From: Glandiceps talaboti
Taxonomy: Eukaryota > Hemichordata > Enteropneusta > Spengelidae
Assembly: GCF_964340395.1 (NCBI RefSeq)
Contig: NC_135555.1
Coordinates: 8,027,431 to 8,091,430 of the forward strand
Direction of reading: 5' to 3'
Length of the DNA: 64,000 nt
Shown here: positions 25,262 to 37,900 of the stretch, piece by piece
Numbering within the stretch: the first letter of the stretch is position 1
Layout: the number at the start of each line of letters is the position of its first letter
Position numbers and translations under genes: made by a program
The notes under the pieces: generated by a model
The model's input: only the letters and a program-made list of their open reading frames with translations
Database searches by the model: none
What the model was told of the DNA's origin: nothing

Positions 25262-28200
25262 TCAATTTGAAAGTAAGTTTTCTCTAAAAGCAGTGAATTT
25301 GCTAAGGTCGGTAAGACTTCTTTCCATGGCAGTTTCATCATTGCTATCGTCATTACTGGGACTGTTGTCGTCATTGGATGGAAGTAAGGGTAAACTGGCC
25401 TGATTCAGACTCTCCTGTCTGAGTTGCTGTTTGCTATGTACTCTGAGATGCTCTTTCAGGTTACTGGATTGTGAAAAGGCTTTACAACATATACTGCACT
25501 GATAGGGTCGCTCACCACTGTGGATACGTACATGGGCCCTCAACGTACTAGCTTGGGTGAATGCCTTACCACAGTGTTGACACTGGTAAGGCCGTTCTCC
25601 GCTGTGTGTACGCATGTGACTTTTCAGATGTTGAATCTGTACAAAAGATTTTGCACATATGTGACAACTGAATGGTTTCTCTCCAGTGTGAATTCTTTCA
25701 TGAGCCCTAAGGTTTCCTGATTGTGTAAAACCCTTCCCACATGTTTCACACTTAAAAGGCTTTTCCTGACTATGAATGCGTTTGTGCGTTTTCAAATTGC
25801 CAAGTAAACTAAAACCTTTACCACAAATCTCACAGTGAAAGCGACGTTCTATCTGATCACCTGCGATACCATTATCCAGCCCACCTTCTGTAAAATTACC
25901 AAAATTGTGAAAAGGAAAGCTTAAACTAGCTAATGATGACAATGTGGAGTTAGCATCTCCAAATGGTGCATATTTGAACTGTTTCATTTGTTGATCTAAT
26001 AATAGGTTATATGGGAGTAGACTTGATGCATCTCCCTGGTGAGCAAGTGGAGTTAGAGATTTAAATGGCATCGCAGTGGACATACCACTAATGCTGTCTA
26101 GCTTGGGAAGACAGCTCAGAAGGTTTTCGTGTTCTCTGTTTAGAGGAGTTGCAGTTGATGATGTAGTAGTTGTTATTGAAGTAGTTGCTGTGGAGACTGA
26201 GTTGTTTGAACTTGTAGTTGCTGCTGTTGGTGTTGTAGTTGTTGTTGTTGCTGTTGCTGATATTGATGTTGTTGTTGGTGTTGTTGTCTCTTCTTTTGTT
26301 TTTCCGTTAGTATCTGTTTTCTTCACCGACAAGTCCTTAGCTTTATTGCCAGGTTCATAATCCGGATCATTCTCTTCATCATCATCATAAAAATCATCAA
26401 CGTTCTCATCTATCAGATCTTCTTCATCGGCACTTGCTGTCTTTTGGGAATCTTCTTCATAAAATTTGTCACCGAATTCATCTGTGTCGCCATTTCCTGT
26501 ATTTTCCGACATATCCATGCTTTTCTGATTTGATATCATGGATAGTTTGTTGTTGTCATTGACAGTCCACATAAACATATTCCACGGCGGTTCAGCACAA
26601 ACATCAGCCATTGTGAGTGGCAGACCAGTTGAACCTGAGATAGCAACATCTTTACCTTCTGCCTTCAGTCCTTCTTCATTGTAATCTCGGATGTACTCAT
26701 ATGTACCGTAGTACTGGGACTCTCTCTGATCTGGGTCAGTCACTTTGATAAACACACCACATCCAGTCAAGTCAGCTAACTCATGGCACTACACAGAAAT
26801 AAAGAGGACAAAAAGGGTAAGCAAATTCAAATAAAATTTCATCTGAGTTTGTAAAGCTTCAGATGTATAGAAGTTAAACCTTTTGTTCTAGTACAGTGTT
26901 AATTTTCTACATGCATGTATTTGGAACAAACCTTTCTTTCTATGCAAAGAGAAAAACGTATTCATAAAGCAACTACACACATATGGGATAATTAGACAAA
27001 ACAAAGACATCAGAGCATTCAATTGTTTGGGGGATTCAAAGTATAACAAGTGAAACAATACCTTCTATATTCACACTTTTTAATCATGTAGGAATCCAAA
27101 ACAAAGTAAGGAATAAATGTATACAATTTTTACAATGAAACAAAAGAGCCTTTAGATGAGATTTTCCAATTATCCTAAAACTCTAGTCTTGTTTCACACT
27201 TGTGATTAAAAAATGTATTGAATTATGACGACATGGATATTTTGTGACTTTCAAATTAAACATTCTCAGACCAATATGACCTTTTAAGTATTTGATTCCC
27301 TTGCTTAATTTCAGTCTGCTCTCAGTAACAAAAGAAATAGGGGAAAAAATTTGAACAAATTGGCCACACAACTTTTCAGCATCAAACAGATGCATATCAC
27401 TATATAAATTAACAGTAAATACAGAAATCCATGATTTACTTTTTATATTACTTTTTCTTGATTTTAATACGGATTTATTCATTAGATAAAATAAATGATG
27501 AAAGTAAAGGTAGTTGGTAAGCTTTGCCAGCTTGAAAGTTCAAACAAAAGTTTGCTAATAATGTACATGTCCAAATATCACTGTTCAGTGTTATCGACAA
27601 TGACGTCAGTAAATTGCCATTGTTACTCCATGCTGACAATTTTCACCGGTGCAAATGTTCTAATAATCAATCTATATTTACTACATTGGTACAAAAATGA
27701 TTACAAGTTTGACTTTCTGCTTTGCTGAAACTATTTTTATGATAATATAGTATCTGTAGTCAACTTGTTGGCAAAGTAAAATTACTGGATAGTGAAATAT
27801 GCTTTCCCAAGAAAAAACACTAGGGCAGTCATAGTACACCAAAAATGATAAACCATGTGCAAAAAAATATTTTAGCGCTACATGAACTTAAAGATATGTT
27901 CCATTGATATACCCCAAAAAATTTGCTAATAACGTAAATAAAGTGAACCACAAAAAAATGCAATAATTTATAAATACATCACAAGCATGAGGTGAGCTTG
28001 GATTCATGAAATATATAAAAGAATTTTCTACATTTTGACTGTACGTCACTTGAAATAACCAAATGATATGTTTATTTGGTTTATTACATTTGTATTTGGT
28101 TTTCAAAATCAAATCACCCAGATTTGATTTGAATGAAGGAAGCCCTACAGACTACTAGAACAAGACTAGAAATGTGGGGGAAAAAACATGTTTACAAGTA

Positions 28201-28577
28201 GTTTTGAACACAATCAGTAATTTCAATCTGCTAACCTACCATCTCAATTACATACACACTAATATTGTATCATCTCAAAAAATATATATTTATGAAAAAA
28301 ATTAAGAACAAAATAGTTATTAGTTATCATTACATTTTTGAGACAGAAAATGAACTATTTTGTTATAGTCTTTGTCTTCCTTCAAAAAAGGTCAAGATTA
28401 CAAAGCAGACGTGTGAACAGATAAATTTACCTTTTGAAATATTGTTTTCCTGATTTCCTCTACAAATGCTGCCGATGTTTTTTCTGAACCGTTGCTGTCA
28501 TTGTTGTCATTATCAATTTCAGAGGAACGAGAACCGTCAGTGTTATCATTTTCATCAACTAAATATCCCCTTTCCAT
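25262..28577 (-). CDS. Five-finger C2H2 zinc-finger protein, 2 coding exons
   Basis: Predicted 557-residue nuclear DNA-binding protein. Coding exons: 28431-28577 (49 codons, MERGYLVDEN start) and 25262-26788 (508 codons plus stop), joined at phase 0 between ..IFQK and CHELADLTG... N-terminal region (about 37-130) is a compact block including ELADLTGCGVFIKV; then an acidic stretch (about 150-197), a Thr/Ser-rich low-complexity stretch (about 206-265), and five fingers (about 366-500) with TGEKP-type linkers and a short acidic tail. Base-contacting helix residues (-1,2,3,6) read L-G-N-T, Q-G-N-A, Q-Q-H-S, Q-S-T-A and Q-S-N-E, so three fingers are Q-x-N/H types expected to favour A-rich triplets. 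The true second exon starts upstream of any ATG in it, so single-frame calls would truncate the protein. No orthologue recognised. Confidence 0.9.
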
Positions 28578-28620
28578 GGTCCTGTCTCTGTCGTCCCCTT
28601 GCCTCCCTTTTCACAAAGCC
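28578..28620 (-). other. 5' UTR part of zinc-finger gene exon 2
   Basis: On the minus strand an acceptor TTTTGTTTTATAG precedes GGCTTTGTG at 28620, 43 nt upstream of the start codon. The leader is therefore interrupted by an intron reaching to the exon at 29287. Confidence 0.65.
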
Positions 28621-29286
28621 CTATAAAACAAAACGATGTCAATGCGGCAAATACAACAATACAAACATATGCAAATATCATACACATTATATATGCATAA
28701 CGAAATGACAGTGTCAAAAAAAAAACCTCGAGAAAATATCGATATTTCATATTTTTAACAAGTCTGCATGCACATTGATGGACAAAGAGAGTAAAATATC
28801 AGTGAAGGGTCTGTATTTATGGAGAATTTTGACCGTTTTACGCCGATTTTAAATACGTACTCATGGCGACCGCGCAGGTCTTTCCACCAACACAAAGAAA
28901 ATTGCCACAAATTATTCATATTCACGATTTGACAGGTTTCACATCATTAATAGCTTACACTACAAATTCCTACCGCTCTCTGTCTGCTTCGGGAAATGAG
29001 AAAATGCCGAACGGCCGATAACTTATGGATATTTGTCGGGATGATGAGCATGAATGGTACACTGTCTGTCCTTTTTAACAGATCTTTTCACAATGGCGAG
29101 CACAAAGAAATGTAAACAAATGACGACGTTGTCGTTGTTAAGTTTCACTCAAAGATGGAATTGACAATAAAAATTGAGTTATATTAAATCCGGATTCACA
29201 AAATTTTGATTACATTTTCAAATAACCAAATAAATACATATATATACTTCAAGGAAACGGCTAAATTAAGAACGTAATATACTCAC

Positions 29287-29370
29287 AGCCTTGCTGTTTA
29301 TTTTTCAAACAACAACAAACACTTTCAGAGGCTGTCTTGCTGGTCCGCCATCTTGGGTGACAGGTCAGAG
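29287..29370 (-). other. 5' non-coding first exon of zinc-finger gene
   Basis: Minus-strand donor GTGAGT (plus 29281-29286) follows AACAGCAAGGCT. The exon carries CCAAGATGGCGGACC, which fits the YY1 binding/initiator motif AANATGGCGGC. The transcription start is a guess; the 5' limit given is approximate. Confidence 0.55.
29325..29351 (-). other. Upstream ORF in zinc-finger gene leader
   Basis: ATG in strong context (AAGATGG) opens an 8-codon frame, MADQQDSL then TGA, in the first exon. If this exon is in the mRNA, ribosomes would meet it before the main start at 28577, which would tend to damp translation. Confidence 0.55.
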
Positions 29371-29920
29371 TTCAGGGGTCGTACAATGTATTAACATGTT
29401 TCTGTTTTGATAACCAACACGTTTCAAATTTCGAAGTCAAATATAAATCTCAGTGGTAAGGAAAGTTCACGTTCAAATCCAATGTTGGTGATTATTCAAG
29501 ACAGAATATCAATTTTCAAAAGGCCAAGGGCGATTAGAATTTATGACAGAAAACAAAATGTTTATAATGTTGACTTGAGCTGTTAATGTTATCCTGTTGA
29601 CAAAAACAAAAGCGCAATTATTGACCAAATAAATGAAACGCAAGGGACGAAATGAAACACTGCACTGTCCTTCTATCACAAATTAGAAGGGTGAAATCTA
29701 TAGTGCACATATGTAATATTCGATAAAAGAATATTTTGCAAAATATTTCGCCGTGACAGGGTAGTCTAACAATAATAATTTTTTACACAAAAAAGAGAAA
29801 ATCCACATAAAACCAACTTAGTTAGCTTTTGAAAATTTGGCCTAATTATTGAAAGTTTGTGATTGGCCTAATTAACGTCATGTAAAACAAATATGACATT
29901 TCAACTCTAATGTCCTTTGA

Positions 29921-29958
29921 TGACGTAATCACTCCCAAATTTGTCGTCATGACGTCAG
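29921..29958. promoter_or_regulatory. CRE-like cluster upstream of zinc-finger gene
   Basis: TGACGTAA (about 29920) and the palindrome TGACGTCA (29950-29957) lie about 600 bp upstream of the first exon; another TGACGTCA is at 27601-27608 inside the gene's intron. These match the CREB/ATF consensus, but motif matching alone does not show use. Confidence 0.35.
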
Positions 29959-31117
29959 AGATAAAAACATGGTTTCTGTAATCCCGACCCAAATTAAAGT
30001 CTTAGTGCACATAATATTATGTCATGGATAAAAAACATGTCTTAATCGAATTATTTGACGGGGGGGGGGGAGCTAAGTCGGACAAATCATAGACTTTCGT
30101 GTAGGGTTTATATGGATAAATCTAACTGAATTAAAAACCACTACATGTACATTACACTAAGTATAATCATATGTACATTGATAACAATAGTCAATACTTG
30201 TAAATTATAGACCTACTAAATTAAGAAATAAATCTAACTGGAGTTTTCAAACTATACGAATAATTACCACAAATGATTGGCAGGTTTACGTTCACGATGC
30301 ATATACTCATGAGGGTATATATACCATGAATGTATATCTCCTATTACATCCATGGTATTACCAAATTTGATTATTGAATACAGCTTATTTATATTTTCTT
30401 TATTTATGTCTATTTCCTTCCTTTCGTGTCGTTGATTTTCTTGTTCCAAGAGTGCCTTTCTCGTCAAGCCAGGGAACCTTTTTTTCCACTGCGATGCGAT
30501 GCGATGAAAAGTAATACGCGAGTTACCATAAAGAGAATATTACAGTGGATCAGGTTTCTGACGATGTGCTTTCTTATTTTGACCGTTTGTCCTACAAAAT
30601 GGGCATCTTAGCCAATAATGAATATTACATCTACCACTGGTACCAAGTGGAAGATGGATATTGCAGTTAAATAAATGTGGCTAGTACCGAAAATTGAACG
30701 AGTTGTCTCTAAATTTTATTCATTATAATAATTAATTATAAAACGACTCGTGGTACGTCAAGAACTTTGGAACTTACGGATACTATTCTTTCTGGGAATT
30801 CTTATCCTTCGTACTTTAACATGTATTAAGTAGTGCTCAAGCCTAAATGATGTAAGTAGGATTTACATGAGAAGTGTGGCTACATCACTGAAAATAGCTG
30901 TACTCTGATCCCCTGCTCTGATCGAAACTTTTCAGTAAGTCCACTACGCGAATAGTCCTTTCCATTGGAAATGTCCGGATCCGTTGCTGAGGTGTCGATG
31001 GCAGAGACGAACGCAATCAGATGCATAGGGACGTATAACATTTCTTCGATTGTGTTTTCAATGTCTATAGGTTGTTTTGACGTGGAATATATTTCCCTAC
31101 CTTTATGGAAAGAGCAC

Positions 31118-31240
31118 TTCTCTTCTAGTATAGAGCGTATATTGATACATTTGTAGTAGCAGGATTCGTGTGATATTTTCCATGAACAATCTATGCAATA
31201 ATACGTGTCCCTATGATCAGATGCACGTTGAAACTTTAAA
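31118..31240. repeat. Dispersed repeat shared with 3385-3500
   Basis: Second copy of the 'TTGATACATTTGTAG..CAGGATTCG' repeat. The minus-strand open frame 30880-31245 (121 codons) overlaps it and contains Tyr-Tyr-Cys-Ile-Asp-Cys, but it has no recognisable domain and I do not call it a gene. Confidence 0.5.
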
Positions 31241-31759
31241 TGCATAAAACATCGACAAGCTTGTAACTTGTCGATGTCACAACCAGAGCTAAGCTTGAAC
31301 CATTACTTTTACTACACCGATGACGTAAGCATTGAGGTATTAGTAATACTTCCATGATGTAGATTAGATTAGATTAGATATAACTTTATTACAATCGTAT
31401 AGAAAATTGACAATTTTATTTGGATAGGTAAGTGTAATAAAGATATAAGAAAATGGTGTGAGCAACTCTAGATGTCACATTTGATAGAAAGTATTCTAAA
31501 GGTTTATGCCACGCAAGAGTCGTACTTTTGGGAATGAATTTCTTCTTAATAAACACTGGTGGCGCACTCATAGTTTGCAAAATTCACGTCACAAAATTAT
31601 GTCACTTTATAGACCTCACATACACATTATTGGACAATAAATCAAAGCAAAACGTCTGGGAAAAGCGTTTATTCAAGCAACAATGTATAATAATTAAATT
31701 GTGTGGGCATGTTCTTGATAACTTGGTGGAATAGTGGTTGCAAGACGTACAAGTATTAC

Positions 31760-31959
31760 TTGGACTGTCGACAGTCGTTCGTGCCTTTTTTGCTACGTTT
31801 CATCTAAAACAAAGTCGTCGCCTCGCTCCGTAGCACTGAATACTAATGCCTACTGATATATGAACGGCACTCGTTGATCAGTACGCGCTAATAATACCAT
31901 TGTTCCGGATCGGAGCGGGAAAACGTAGCAAAAAAGGGACGAACGACTGTCGACAGTCT
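31760..31959. mobile_element. hAT-like MITE with ACTGTYGACAGTCG ends, copy 2
   Basis: Ends TTGGACTGTCGACAGTCG and CGACTGTCGACAGTCT are inverted repeats with a second internal pair (CTCGCTCCG / CGGAGCGGG) and GCTACGTTT/AAACGTAGC. AGTATTAC flanks both sides (31752-31759, 31960-31967), an 8-bp target duplication as made by hAT transposases. Better preserved than the copy at 17526. Confidence 0.85.
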
Positions 31960-32554
31960 AGTATTACAGTACTATACATGGTTTAGAGACAGGCTAGTAC
32001 AAGTGATATACAATAAATTTTCACATTATTGATCGGAAATTTGATGTTTTCGTGAAATTTTATCAAATGAGATGCAATTTTGTGACTTTTGATAGACCAT
32101 GTAAGGCCTAATAAAAACAAATTATCTGACACCACCTAGTTTTTCACGCCGACCCTGAACATTTTTTTTAAGTATTCGAAAAAAAAATCATAAAATCAAG
32201 AAAATTGTGAAGTCTTGCAAGAAATGGTGGATGCGCAAACTGACACCAAATTAAAAAGGCAACATAAAACTGTTCTTCCCATCTGTAATGAATGTACATC
32301 TGATGAGAAGAAACCAATAACACAGAGACCATATGGAAAACAATGGAAAATGTAACTACCTGAACTAGACACTCACATATGAAAAAAAAATCTACCTACC
32401 CCACCTATTCTAAAAATGAGCGAAGTCGGAACCACACAATTTTTTTGTTAGGCCTAAGTACCCTGTTTTTGAAGGTTGTGAACACTGACCTCTATGTATA
32501 GTTTTACCCTACACAGTCAGTATATATATCAACGGCAGTTATATTACTCTTGAA

Positions 32555-33215
32555 CCTCTAATTAACATGAATATTGCATGCACAACTACCATTAGAACAC
32601 ATATTGGGTCTAATTAACATCAATATTGCATGCACAACTAATATTAGAACATATATTTGGTCTAATTAACATGACTATTGCATGCACAACATATATTAGA
32701 ACACATATTGGGTCTAATTAACATGAATATTGCATGCACAACTTATATTAGAACACATATTGGGTCTAATTAACATGAATATTGCATGCACAACTAATAT
32801 TAGAACATATATTTGATCTAATTAACAGGAATATTGCAAGCACAACTATTAGAACACATATTGGGTCTAACTAACATGAAAATTGCATGCACAACTACCA
32901 TTAGAACACATATTTGGTCTAATTAACATGAATATTGCATGCACAACTACCATTAGAACACATATTTGGTCTAATTAACATGAATATTGCATGCACAACT
33001 AATATTAGAACACATATTGGGTCTAATTAACATGAATATTGCATGCACAACTAATATTATAACATATACTTGATCTAATTAACACGAATATTGCATTGCA
33101 CAGCTAGCATTAGAACACACATTTTGTCTAATTAGCATATATATTGCATGCACAAATAGTAATATTAGAACACATATCTGGTCTAATTAGCATATATATT
33201 GCATACACAACTACT
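32555..33215. repeat. Minisatellite, about 51-bp unit, ~12-13 copies
   Basis: Units of TCTAATTAACATGAATATTG + CATGCACAACTAATATTAGA + ACACATATTGGG repeat with few changes, becoming more diverged at the right end. Each unit carries the self-complementary TGCATGCA-like core (ATTGCATGCACAA) and TTAATTA-like AT palindromes. Confidence 0.95.
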
Positions 33216-34976
33216 AAAAACTAAGTTTTAACATGCACATACTTGGGAACTATACAAAGCAAATTTATTAAACATAAAATATATTTATACTAATTTATCA
33301 TTAAAAATGCACAAAATATAATATTGTGCAAAATGTTATCGACTACTTGTTCCTGTGAAATATCAAATACCTTATAATGGACGACAACAAGGGAAAAAAT
33401 TGACTGGCATTACTACTTTTTTGTTATTGTGTTCTTCTGTTGTTTTTGGTAGCCCTTTTTTCAGTTGTACTTTAGTCATTTGCAAACCTGCTTCTTGCAT
33501 TTTTATCTGTTTATACATGATTGGTCAGACATTTTTAGATTTACATCTTTTCTATCTAATTTGTAATGAAATATTGTTTCAGTACTTTTTTATTATGATA
33601 TTTATGTTTACAAACATCACACATTAATTAGGTATTAATTTACCACAGAGAAAAAGATTTCTAAAATTTTGATACCAAACTTTATAAAGGTAGCAAAAGT
33701 AACAAAAATTTAACAAAATTATGAATGTTATTTTGGGTCTAATATTTTGGGTTATTTTTTGTTGCTCAGAAATTTCTCCACCTCGTATCATTACGGTCAG
33801 TCATCAACAGATCTACTGTAGGAACAAAGTTTATGCTATGTCTTAGTCATTATTTTTTGAGATTACAAAATATTTTGGTGTTACAACAATTGAAGTACTC
33901 TTGATGGAAAAACAATGACACTTTTAAGTTAATGTATTTCCTGAGAAATTAAAAAAGGAAATATATACACTTTCCATACAAGTTCCAGGTTTTCACTGGA
34001 TCTTTGCCATACAGACTATTTTATTTTAACGTTAGTTATGCAGCAGAAACACTTCTTATACAAAAAAGGTATCTGAATATTTCTTAAATGGGTAAATCAC
34101 AATAAGTACACTGAAAGACTAGTAATACACTTTACACATAAAAAAATATGGAAAGACATATATTCACATTTCTACCAAAATTACTTGTAAAATATACCCA
34201 TTTATGTCAAAAAGTTGGCATAAATTGTGATACCATAATTGTATGTATAACTCAAGTCAACATTAAATGTGAGATTTGTCAATAAATTTTGAAAATTAAG
34301 AATTTTGTGCAAAGAATTTGGCGGGAAAATACATAGTAAGTGATGAGGTAGATGTGGTAATGAAGAGGTTAAAGGTCAGTATTGGAAGGCAGAAAAAAGA
34401 GAAAAAAATGAATTGTTTCTGGTCAGGACAGGTTGTCCAAAATGATGCGATGATGCAATTTTTTTTTATAATTCGCAACAAACCTGTCACTCAGTCTACT
34501 ATTTATGGCAGTTACTGTTCTTTTTATCTAGTACTTTAGAGTAAGAGTGTATGTGGTCTTCACTGAAGTATGGGGGGTTATTTTTTGTTTCCCTCAGATC
34601 TGCAGACTGCATGGGCAACACGAAAAAAAAACCACACACAAAAAAAGACTGACGCGAGGGTACATGTATTTAAATGATGCACGCGCTGACCAGAATAATT
34701 TCTTTCTCTTTTTTTGGCCAAAGTAGTGAACGATATGTTATATGATTATAAAATGATATGTTCTTCTGCTTACGTTGATTAAACCCCGTAATCAATCATT
34801 CTTAACTATCAACTTTAGTGTAAAGTTTTGAAATTTTCAAAGATTATTATATCATTAATTAAAACGGAAAAGATTAGCATATTTAACCCTAACCCCTATA
34901 TTAAAATACAATAAAATTATTAGAGTAATATAACTAGAAGACAAATAAAAAAAGTCAGATGCCAAGTATTGGACAT

Positions 34977-37900
34977 TTAATAGTCAGGTTGATACTTCCA
35001 AAGTGAAAACCAGCAGTAGAGGAAAACTCCAGATGCCAGGATGACTACCAGACCAATATTTAGAAGACGCTTGATTTGAGGATTCTGTTTTAATGATGTG
35101 ATGCGAACCAAGTGTTCATAGTGGTCTTGGAGTTTCATCTTGTCTTCATCCGTAGAGGCAAAACCACAGAACCAATTCCAACCCTTAAGCCAAATAGACT
35201 GTTTCTCTGCAAAGTGAAAAATTGAAAAAAATATTGAAATCAAAACAGTATCATATGCAAGGTCTGAAAATACAATGACTGTATGCCTTAGTCTGGTTAT
35301 CAGAAAAACAAAAGATTGCATAATTTGGCCACTTGGGGTGCTGTTTGCAATCAGCTAGCCAATCTATTTGCAATCAACTTTTGGACCAGACCTGAGGGCA
35401 ATGATTGTTGAGTGCTTTAGTTTCCTTTGAAAAAAAAATCATTTCCATGTATTCTATGAAAAAAGTTGTGTTTTTGTGGCATTCTTGGTCAAAATTACTG
35501 CTAACTTTGGTTTAGCTAGAACAATTTTTTCAAACTCGAGGAATTGTTTTAGTCTCATTTTGTTGATTGCTGCAGCTTCATGTACTGCTATAAAGTGATT
35601 TAGCTGGCCCTAATATTTCCTCAACTGGGACACCCTTTGTGAAATCTACATGTATTTGAAATGAATCCAAGGTGGGTAACTCAAATGTTATTTAATCTTC
35701 AAGAATTATGCCACAAGCCTGTAGAAATGTAATTTTTGTGGTCAACTATTTCTGTACGCTTTTCAACTGTATACTTGTACCATATGCAGTACTTGTCACA
35801 GTCCTAAACCACATCATTTTAATTTCAACTCACTTCTGCTTTTATCATAATTCTCTACTTTTTAAAGTTTATCTTTTATACCATGCACAAGCAAAGATAT
35901 TGTCTTTGAACAGAAAATACGGATAGTTGTTCTATGTCATAACAACCCTCATCTATGTCACTGGTTCTGCAGTATTCAAAATATGAGGCAAAACATTCCA
36001 AATCATCATTATTTTTCCCCATAAATTATGCTTGATGAGGTATAATTATATCATTTTCCAATATTTTTCTTCATTCGGCCACAAAATACTCATGGCAAAA
36101 GGGTTTTGTCACTACTTGTCTCATGACTCATAGTGACAAGGCCCCTTAGGTGACACATTTTCCTTGGCTGAACGAAGTAAAATATTGGGAATGATATATA
36201 ATTATTCAGTGCCTTTGTTTCCATATTTTCTTATTGTTTCTATCTATACATGACATGTAAGATATCTCACCATCCTGCTTGTTTCCATCCTTGACTACAT
36301 AGTCTTCTTGTCGATTTCCCTTGGATCTCAGCTTGGGAGAAGTCTGAACAGTTTCATCAACACTGTCTCTACTTCCTACCTCCTGCTTAGTTCCATCAAT
36401 CTCTTCATCATCTTCCACTGTCTGCATACCAGTCTCCTTCACTATGGCTGTATGAGTTGTGTCGTCATGGACACCATTCTCAGCAGCAACTGGACCGAGT
36501 TTATCTCCAAACTCTCCATCCACCATTGGTACATTGGACATGTCTTTGTCAAAACGAGTCCAGAATGTGGTACGATGAATCTATACAGTTTGGAAATTGA
36601 AAATAACGTCTTTGTCAAAATGGGTTCATAATAAAGTATATATATTGGATCTATTCAAAGTTTACACAGTAATAAATAACACTGTTGTCAAATTAAACCA
36701 ACAACAGTCAGTGGATACAGTAGCTTACCCTGGATGGCTTAGGTGGTACAGTGAAGAGAGACAGCAGTGGTGACCACTGTGGCTATATACTACTCTGCTT
36801 ACCTTTGTTTCTTAGGTTGTGGAGTAGAGAGAGACGCCATAATGCTGACCACTGTGGATAGCTTACCTTGGATGGTTCAGGTGGCAGAGTACAGAGAGAC
36901 ACAATTGTGGATTATAAGCTTACCTTGGATGGCTCGGGTGGCGGAGTATAGAGATGCAATAATGGTGACTACTGTGGATAGCTTACCTTGGATGGTTCAG
37001 GTGGCGGAGTAGAGATCGAGAGACACAATAATGACCACTGTGGATTATAAGCTTACCTTGGATGGCTCGGGTGGTGGAGTAAAGAGAGACACAATAATGG
37101 TGACTACTGTGGTTAGCCAGAAGAGTAAGATAGCAAAGTACATGTAATGGACTCTGGCTAGGATTGGTGGACGAGTGTCCACTTCACCGCATTCATGGGC
37201 TGGTCTGTATACAAAGATCAAGATCAGACGGACAACACCAGCAACAAATCCTGCCATTAGTCCCCAGAAAGCACCCTGTGAGACAAGATAACAGTTCACA
37301 GAATATAAAAACATGGCATCAATCCCATAGTTATCACTAAACCCCAAACATATTATTTTAACATCCCATCAAGTGTACTTTGGCAGAGTATGTTTTAGGC
37401 TGTATTAAAAATTCATGTGTTTCCAATTACTTACCTTTAATTCTCTACTTAGAAAGCTTTATGAAAAATCAAGTCTGTCAGCACACTGTATGTAATTGTT
37501 GACTGCCCTCACTAGGTCAAATTGTGCAATTTTGCCCCTATGGAACATGTTCTGTCAACAAACATTATGACATAACTCATCTGTGTGTCAATTAAATCAA
37601 AACTTTTCATTTCATGCCCAACTATATTTTACCTTTTCATTACAGCGTTTCCAAAGAATGGCAATAAGGAACGTAGCTGCCACTGGGGGTGCAAAGTAGT
37701 CAGTGATTTCTTGAATGTATATGAACACCTGACCGCCTTGTGTTTCCTTGACAACTGGTACCCATGCTATACCAACTACCACCATGACACACACAAACAA
37801 TCTAGGAAGAGAAAATCCAAATGGTCATTAGTATGCAAGCCAACCAATTCAAATTCAAACTGCTCAATATGGCAGCTATGCTAATTTGCTCATTAGTATG

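Larger units (their letters stand above)
29400..34976. other. Gene-free interval between zinc-finger and transporter genes
   Basis: No exon found. Contains the hAT-like MITE at 31760-31959, the repeat shared with 3385-3500, an 11-bp perfect hairpin at 31249-31277 (ACATCGACAAG/CTTGTCGATGT), an AGATT repeat at 31364-31380 leading into ATAACTTTATTACAA (a retroposon-tail look), and the minisatellite at 32555-33215. From 33240 to 34960 the DNA is very AT-rich and featureless. Confidence 0.55.

Noticed and set aside
26076-26360. Plus-strand Val-rich open frame of 94 codons
   Set aside because: It is the antisense shadow of the Thr-rich stretch of the zinc-finger gene.
30880-31245. 121-codon minus-strand open frame with a Cys-x-x-Cys motif
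   Set aside because: Overlaps a dispersed repeat also at 3385-3500; no recognisable domain, no splice partner found.
32555-33215. Regular repeats with spacers, possible CRISPR array
   Set aside because: The repeat runs through the whole unit without unique spacers, and the DNA is eukaryotic; it is a minisatellite.
36308-36631. Plus-strand 107-codon open frame
   Set aside because: Antisense of transporter exon 13; the minus strand has the proper splice sites and protein homology.
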